Origin: Burkholderiales bacterium
GTDB taxonomy: Bacteria > Pseudomonadota > Gammaproteobacteria > Burkholderiales > JAEUMW01
DNA: 18,420 bases
Direction of reading: 5' to 3'
Assembly (NCBI GenBank): GCA_016791285.1
Contig: JAEUMX010000051.1
Location: 1-18,420, forward strand
A program made the position numbers and the translations under genes. Each line of letters begins with the position of its first letter. Position 1 is the stretch's first letter. The notes below the pieces were generated by a model. That model saw only the letters and a list, made by a program, of their open reading frames with translations. It was not told the origin of the DNA and did no database searches. Below are positions 15,091-18,420 of the stretch, piece by piece.

Positions 15091-15111
15091 GAGCGTGGCG
15101 ATCGCACGCTC
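15091..15111. promoter_or_regulatory. Interrupted dyad, operator candidate
   Basis: GAGCGTG (15091-15097) and CACGCTC (15105-15111) are perfect 7-bp arms around a 7-bp centre. The size and symmetry suit a dimeric helix-turn-helix regulator. It lies about 170 bp upstream of ltnD, downstream of the promoter candidate. No regulator gene is in this window. Confidence 0.35.
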
Positions 15112-15235
15112 TGCACGCGGCTGTCGGGCATAGGGTGCCACCGAGGCCTCCTCCAATCCTCATCGGAACCGCACCCATCCCTGTGCGCTCCGCCCCCTGT
15201 ACCGGAGGCTGGAGACTCTTCTTGTCTGGCGCGAA

Positions 15236-15264
15236 GTTATACTGCCGCGCGCCGCGCCGTGCAA
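15236..15264 (-). promoter_or_regulatory. Sigma70-like promoter candidate for the ltnD operon
   Basis: On the minus strand TTGCAC (rc of 15259-15264) and TATAAC (rc of 15236-15241) are separated by exactly 17 bp. Transcription would start near 15229, leaving a leader of about 310 nt before ltnD that includes the dyad at 15091-15111. It is the best hexamer pair in the region, but the -35 match is only moderate. Confidence 0.35.
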
Positions 15265-15295
15265 GGAGTTTTTGGAGCAAACTGCCCGCAGCGTT

Positions 15296-16804
15296 TCAGC
15301 CGGCCGCGCTCGTCGCCCGCTCACGCAGCACCCGCTTCAGCACCTTGCCCGTGGCGCTCTTCGGCAGCGCGTCGACGATGTTGATCCGGTGGGGCACTTT
15401 GTACGGCGCGAGATGCTCCCGGCAAAAGGCAAGGATGTCGTCCGGCGTCACCCGAGCGTCGGTCCTCGGCACCACGTCCGCGAACACCTGCTCGCCGCGC
15501 ACGCGGTGGGCGGCACCGTACACCGCGGCTTCCTGCACGTCGGGGTGGCGATACAGCACCTGCTCGACTTCCGCCGGCCACACCTTCAACCCCGCGACGT
15601 TGATCATGTCCTTCACGCGGTCGACGATGAAGAGATAGCCGTCCGCGTCGAGCCGCCCGATGTCCCCGGTGTGCAGCCAGCCGCCGCGCAGCGCCTCCCG
15701 GCTCGCGTCCGGACGGTTCCAGTAGCCCTGCATGACACCGGGGCCGCGGAAGCAGATCTCGCCCCATTCGCCGGCCGGCAGCGCGCGGTCGTTCGTGTCC
15801 ACGATGCGCACGCGCACGCCGGGGACGCACTGGCCGACGCTGCCGAGGCGGTGTTGCCCTGGCAGGTTGCAATTGGTGAGCGGCGAGGTCTCGGTGAGCC
15901 CGTAGCCTTGATAGATCGGGCGTCCGGTGCGCGCCTGCCAGCGGTGGACGAGTTCGTCGGGGAGCGGCGCCGCGCCCGCGACCTCGTAGCGCAGCGACGA
16001 GAGGTCGTAGTCCTCGAGCTGCATCGACAGCAGCGCCACGTAGTGGGGAGCAACCGCGAACATCAGGGTTGCGCGCTGCGTCTCGATCCCGCGCAGGATC
16101 GTGCGCGGATCGAATCGCCGGAAGAGCAGCAGGGTCGCCTCGGCTTCGAAGGCGGCGTTCATCATCACGTTCTGCGCGAACACGTGGAAGAGCGGCAGGA
16201 ACGTCGCGACCTTGTCATCGCGGCGGAAGCCCATCGCCTGCACCGTCACGCGCATGTTGGAGACGATGTTGCCGACGGTGAGCGTCGCGCCCTTCGGCCG
16301 GCCGGTGGTGCCGGAGGTGTAGAGCAGGGCCGCCGGATCGTTCGCCTTCCGCGACACGAGAGGCCCGGCGGTCGAAGTCCCCGCCAGCCACTCGGCAAGC
16401 GGCAGGGTGCCCGGCGCTTCGCCTTCGCACGCGACGATGTGCGCGACATTCTGGCAACGGTCCTTGGGAACGTTGCCGAGCAGATCGCGGACGGTAAAGA
16501 CGATGCGTGCGCCCGAGTCGTCGAGGATGTACTGCACCTCCTCGGCCGTGAGGGTCGGATTCAACGACACCGCGATGCCGCCGACGCGCTGGATGGCGAG
16601 ATAGGCGAGCGGAAACGCCGGCACGTTGGGCAGGTACAGCGCGACCCGGTCGCCGGGTCTCACGCCCGCCTCGGCCAGCGAGCACGCGAGGCGGGCGGCG
16701 TGGGCGTCGAGCGTGGCGTAGTCGATCGACGCCCCCTCGAAGACAATCGCCGGGTGGCGCGGAGTCGTGCGCGCCGCCCGTGCGACGTGTTGCGCGACGT
16801 TCAC
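15296..16804 (-). CDS. AMP-dependent acyl-CoA synthetase (fatty-acid/aromatic-acid CoA ligase type)
   Basis: 502 residues, complete class I ANL enzyme. P-loop YTSGTTGRPKG (162-172), YGLTETSP, GWLHTGDIG with DGYLFIVDRVKDMI hinge, GLKVWPAEVE, and PKSATGK with catalytic K487. It converts a carboxylic acid, ATP and CoA to acyl-CoA via an acyl-adenylate; motifs match FadD-like medium/long-chain and aromatic-acid ligases, and the substrate cannot be fixed from sequence. The start is GTG 16804, 10 bp after the muconolactone-isomerase-like gene and without its own clear Shine-Dalgarno, so translation probably depends on that gene. Lack of beta-oxidation genes nearby leaves its pathway open. Unrelated in detail to the CapK-like ligases near 3.5-6.4 kb. 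Confidence 0.9.
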   Translation of the reverse strand: MNVAQHVARAARTTPRHPAIVFEGASIDYATLDAHAARLACSLAEAGVRPGDRVALYLPNVPAFPLAYLAIQRVGGIAVSLNPTLTAEEVQYILDDSGARIVFTVRDLLGNVPKDRCQNVAHIVACEGEAPGTLPLAEWLAGTSTAGPLVSRKANDPAALLYTSGTTGRPKGATLTVGNIVSNMRVTVQAMGFRRDDKVATFLPLFHVFAQNVMMNAAFEAEATLLLFRRFDPRTILRGIETQRATLMFAVAPHYVALLSMQLEDYDLSSLRYEVAGAAPLPDELVHRWQARTGRPIYQGYGLTETSPLTNCNLPGQHRLGSVGQCVPGVRVRIVDTNDRALPAGEWGEICFRGPGVMQGYWNRPDASREALRGGWLHTGDIGRLDADGYLFIVDRVKDMINVAGLKVWPAEVEQVLYRHPDVQEAAVYGAAHRVRGEQVFADVVPRTDARVTPDDILAFCREHLAPYKVPHRINIVDALPKSATGKVLKRVLRERATSAAG

Positions 16805-16814
16805 GCCGGGTAGA

Positions 16815-17126
16815 TCAGCCGGCGCGCGTCTTCATGTCCGCCGCAAAGTCTTCGTAGCGACGCAGCGGCGTCACGTCGACCTGCACGTGCTGACCGTGCG
16901 CCTGCATGATCGGCAGATCCATCAGAATCTGGTCGAGCGTGTCGGGACCGTCCACATCCACGATCGCCACCACGCGACGGCTGCCGACGCACTTCCAGAG
17001 ATCCACGACCGCACCGGCCTTCTTCGCCTCCAGGGCCGCCTCGGCCTCGCCCACCCACATCGCGAAGAGCTCCTTCTGCGACATGGTGCTCGGGTATTCG
17101 ACGCTGAACAGCAGGTGATAGAGCAT
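16815..17126 (-). CDS. Muconolactone delta-isomerase-like small protein
   Basis: 103 residues, slightly longer than typical muconolactone isomerases (about 90-97). The N-terminal MLYHLLFSVEYP strand, a helix ELFAMWVGEAEAALEAKKAG (about 19-38), DLWKCVGSRRVVAIVDVDG (about 42-60), LDQILMDLPI and a final VDVTPLRRYEDF resemble PF02426, a ferredoxin-like dimeric fold. True MLI acts in the catechol branch of the beta-ketoadipate pathway, but no catechol genes are present, so an isomerase or binding role on another compound is more likely. ATG 17126 has a very strong GGAGGAGG site, and the gene is tightly followed (10 bp) by the acyl-CoA synthetase. It starts 70 bp after the dehydrogenase gene. Confidence 0.75.
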   Translation of the reverse strand: MLYHLLFSVEYPSTMSQKELFAMWVGEAEAALEAKKAGAVVDLWKCVGSRRVVAIVDVDGPDTLDQILMDLPIMQAHGQHVQVDVTPLRRYEDFAADMKTRAG

Positions 17127-17172
17127 GATGGTCCTCCTCCTGGTTTGGGTAACGGAAACGGCAGCGCAGATT

Positions 17173-17197
17173 ATCGCCCAGCGCTGCAGCGGGCGAT
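17173..17197. terminator. Hairpin at the 3' end of the TtuC-like gene (attenuator or weak terminator)
   Basis: ATCGCCC (17173-17179) and GGGCGAT (17191-17197) form a perfect 7-bp stem around an 11-base loop that itself includes the palindrome GCTGCAGC. The stem reaches the stop codon (17199-17197). No U-run follows on the minus strand (AATCTGCG), so it may reduce read-through or protect the 3' end rather than terminate fully. Confidence 0.35.
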
Positions 17198-18252
17198 CAG
17201 ATTGCCTGCGCGAGGGCCTGTCCCAGTTCCTGCGTGCTGGCCTTGCCGCCCAGGTCCGGCGTGTGCGGACCTTCGGCGAGCACGGTTTCGATTGCCCGCA
17301 TGACCGCCGCGGCGGCCTCCGGGTGACCCAGGTGCTCCAGCATCATCGCGCCCGACCAGACCTGTCCGATCGGGTTCGCGATGTTGCGGCCGAAGATGTC
17401 GGGCGCGGAGCCGTGCACGGGCTCGAAGAGCGACGGATACTCCCGCTCGGGATTGAGGTTCGCCGACGGCGCGATGGCGATGGTGCCGGTGGTCGCCGGG
17501 CCCAGGTCCGAGAGGATGTCGCCGAAGAGATTCGATCCGACCACCACGTCGAACCAGTCCGGGTGCTGCACGAAGTGCGCGGAGAGGATGTCGATGTGGT
17601 ACTGATCGGTGCGCACGTCCGGATACTCCCGCGCCATGGCCGCGAAACGCTCGTCCCAGAAGGGCATGGTGATGGCGATGCCGTTCGACTTGGTCGCGGA
17701 CGTGACATGCTTCCCGGGGCGCGCGCGGGCAAGCTCGAAGGCGTAGCGCAGGATGCGGTCCACACCCTTGCGGGTGAACGTGCTCTGCTGCACCACGACC
17801 TCGTCGTCGGTGCCCTCGTACATGCGGCCGCCCACGGCCGAGTACTCGCCCTCGTTGTTCTCGCGCACGACGACGTAATCGATGTCGCCGGGCGTGCGGT
17901 TCGCGAGCGGCGAGCGCAGGCCCGGAAACAGGCGCACCGGACGGATGTTCGCGTACTGGCGAAAGCCCCGCCGCATCGGGATCAGGAGCCCCCACAGCGA
18001 CACGTGGTCGGGCACACCGGGGAAGCCGACCGCGCCGAAGTAGATCGCTTCGAACGGGCGCAGCCGGTCGAGCCCGTCTTCGGGCATCATGCGGCCGGTC
18101 TTCGTGTAGTGCTCGCAGCCCCAGGGGAACTCGACCCAGTCGCAGCGGAAGCCGAACTTGCGGCCGGCTGCTTCCATTGCCCGGATGCCCTCCGGCATGA
18201 CTTCGTTGCCGATGCCGTCGCCGGGGATCACCGCGATTTTGTGCGTGATCAT
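17197..18252 (-). CDS. TtuC/DmlA-type tartrate or D-malate dehydrogenase
   Basis: 351 residues, isopropylmalate/isocitrate dehydrogenase superfamily (PF00180). IAVIPGDGIGNEV (6-18), substrate-binding ANIRPVRLFPG (101-111), R130 with Y137 in RENNEGEYS, catalytic K188 (TKSN), metal Asp residues D221, D245 and D249 (DILSAHF, NLFGDILSD) and the NAD-loop EPVHGSAPDIFGRNIANP (277-294). Length and the PWGCEHY and RMMPEDGL segments favour the tartrate dehydrogenase/D-malate decarboxylating branch over LeuB. It would convert D-malate to pyruvate or tartrate to oxaloglycolate/glycerate with NAD+ and a divalent metal. ATG 18252 has an AGAGGA site; an in-frame extension to 18378 has none. It begins a second operon that also handles hydroxy acids or CoA esters; exact substrate not resolved. 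Confidence 0.85.
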   Translation of the reverse strand: MITHKIAVIPGDGIGNEVMPEGIRAMEAAGRKFGFRCDWVEFPWGCEHYTKTGRMMPEDGLDRLRPFEAIYFGAVGFPGVPDHVSLWGLLIPMRRGFRQYANIRPVRLFPGLRSPLANRTPGDIDYVVVRENNEGEYSAVGGRMYEGTDDEVVVQQSTFTRKGVDRILRYAFELARARPGKHVTSATKSNGIAITMPFWDERFAAMAREYPDVRTDQYHIDILSAHFVQHPDWFDVVVGSNLFGDILSDLGPATTGTIAIAPSANLNPEREYPSLFEPVHGSAPDIFGRNIANPIGQVWSGAMMLEHLGHPEAAAAVMRAIETVLAEGPHTPDLGGKASTQELGQALAQAI

Positions 18253-18328
18253 CGTCGTGTCCTCTTGGTCGCACGCGCCCCGATGGTAACCGATTGCAGC
18301 GTCGGAAAGCGCGCCGGGGCCGCGATGC

Positions 18329-18334
18329 GATAAT
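18329..18334 (+). promoter_or_regulatory. Candidate -10 box for dusA
   Basis: GATAAT ends 6 bases before ATG 18341. If used, the transcript would start at or next to the ATG, making it leaderless; no Shine-Dalgarno is seen. No matching -35 at normal distance (TTGCAG at 18294-18299 is 29 bp away). Confidence 0.25.
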
Positions 18335-18340
18335 GCCGCC

Positions 18341-18420
18341 ATGTCCGCGACACCCTGTTCCGCCCATCGCCTGTGCACCGCGCCGATGATGGACTGGTCG
18401 GATCGGCACTGCCGGTACTT
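18341..18420 (+). CDS. dusA: tRNA-dihydrouridine synthase A, N-terminal fragment (cut by window edge)
   Basis: The plus-strand frame from ATG 18341 gives 26 codons plus two bases: MSATPCSAHRLCTAPMMDWS then DRHCRY. The stretch RLCTAPMMDWSDRHCRY is the strongly conserved DusA N-terminus that forms the first strand of the FMN-binding TIM barrel (APMMDWSD). DusA reduces uridine to dihydrouridine in the D-loop of tRNA using FMN and NADPH. It is divergent from the TtuC-like gene, with only 88 bp between the two starts. The rest lies outside the window. Confidence 0.9.
   Translation, partial: MSATPCSAHRLCTAPMMDWSDRHCRY

Larger units (their letters stand above)
14921..15295. other. Upstream region of the tetronate operon, no gene seen
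   Basis: 375 bp between ltnD and the acyl-CoA synthetase stop. Short open frames on both strands lack any recognisable family or ribosome-binding site and look like shadows. It contains a sigma70-like promoter candidate (15236-15264, minus), a 21-bp interrupted dyad (15091-15111), and a shorter dyad GAGGCG-GT-CGCCTC (15049-15062). No clear intrinsic terminator for the synthetase gene. Confidence 0.6.

Noticed and set aside
12824..15133. A 769-codon plus-strand open frame
   Set aside because: It lies opposite otnK and ltnD, has no recognisable domain and has an Arg/His/Gly-rich composition typical of antisense frames in GC-rich DNA.
14917..15156. Small minus-strand open frame ahead of ltnD
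   Set aside because: No family resemblance; Arg/Pro-rich, and it overlaps the ltnD start. Treated as noncoding leader.
15272..16813. A 513-codon plus-strand open frame
   Set aside because: Antisense shadow of the acyl-CoA synthetase, whose motifs are complete on the minus strand.
1..18420. CRISPR arrays, tRNA or rRNA genes, insertion sequences, attachment sites
   Set aside because: No spaced direct repeats, no tRNA-like or rRNA segments, no transposase or integrase frames and no terminal repeats were seen on reading either strand.

Overview
This is a GC-rich, densely packed bacterial chromosome segment. Nearly every gene lies on the minus strand, with short gaps and several ATGA stop/start overlaps. 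The complete L-threonate/D-erythronate operon (the type described in Cupriavidus/Ralstonia), the ACS-type MFS permease and the dusA neighbour suggest a proteobacterium, most likely a betaproteobacterium (Burkholderiales-like). That placement is inferred from gene content, not from a marker gene.

Region A, 1-7882, all minus, read right to left. It starts with a YqcI/YcgG-family protein (7882-7046; the family includes haem-dependent N-hydroxylases such as GntA). A DUF1989/urea-carboxylase-associated protein (7049-6450) is translationally coupled to it. Two different PaaK/CapK-type adenylate-forming ligases follow (6404-5079 and 4936-3572), then a GT4 glycosyltransferase coupled to the second ligase (3575-2472). 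Next come a secreted heparinase-I-fold (polysaccharide-lyase-like) protein (2425-1433), a membrane-anchored alpha/beta hydrolase (1402-572), a YbjQ/UPF0145 protein (575-255), and the start of a membrane protein cut by the window edge. The first five genes look like a compact biosynthetic or decoration pathway that I cannot match to a described one. It could N-oxygenate a guanidine- or amine-type compound, process it, activate carboxylates with the two ligases, and glycosylate or attach the product to a glycan. This is the best candidate for an undescribed system here.

Region B, 7883-8935. A divergent intergenic region leads to a plus-strand gene for an exported GlcG/HbpS-type haem-binding protein that is broken by a frameshift and an apparent internal deletion. 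A strong hairpin follows, between this pseudogene and the convergent MFS gene.

Region C, 8936-14920, is a six-gene minus-strand catabolic operon: ltnD, otnK, otnC, otnI, denD and an MFS permease. L-threonate (LtnD) and D-erythronate (DenD) are oxidised to 2-oxo-tetronate, isomerised (OtnI), phosphorylated (OtnK) and decarboxylated (OtnC) to dihydroxyacetone phosphate. The permease probably imports the acids. No regulator gene is present. The 375-bp upstream region holds a sigma70-like promoter candidate and a 21-bp interrupted dyad that could be an operator.

Region D, 15296-18252, is a second minus-strand set: a TtuC/DmlA-type tartrate or D-malate dehydrogenase, a muconolactone-isomerase-like small protein and an acyl-CoA synthetase. 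At the right edge the first codons of dusA (tRNA dihydrouridine synthase A) run divergently on the plus strand.
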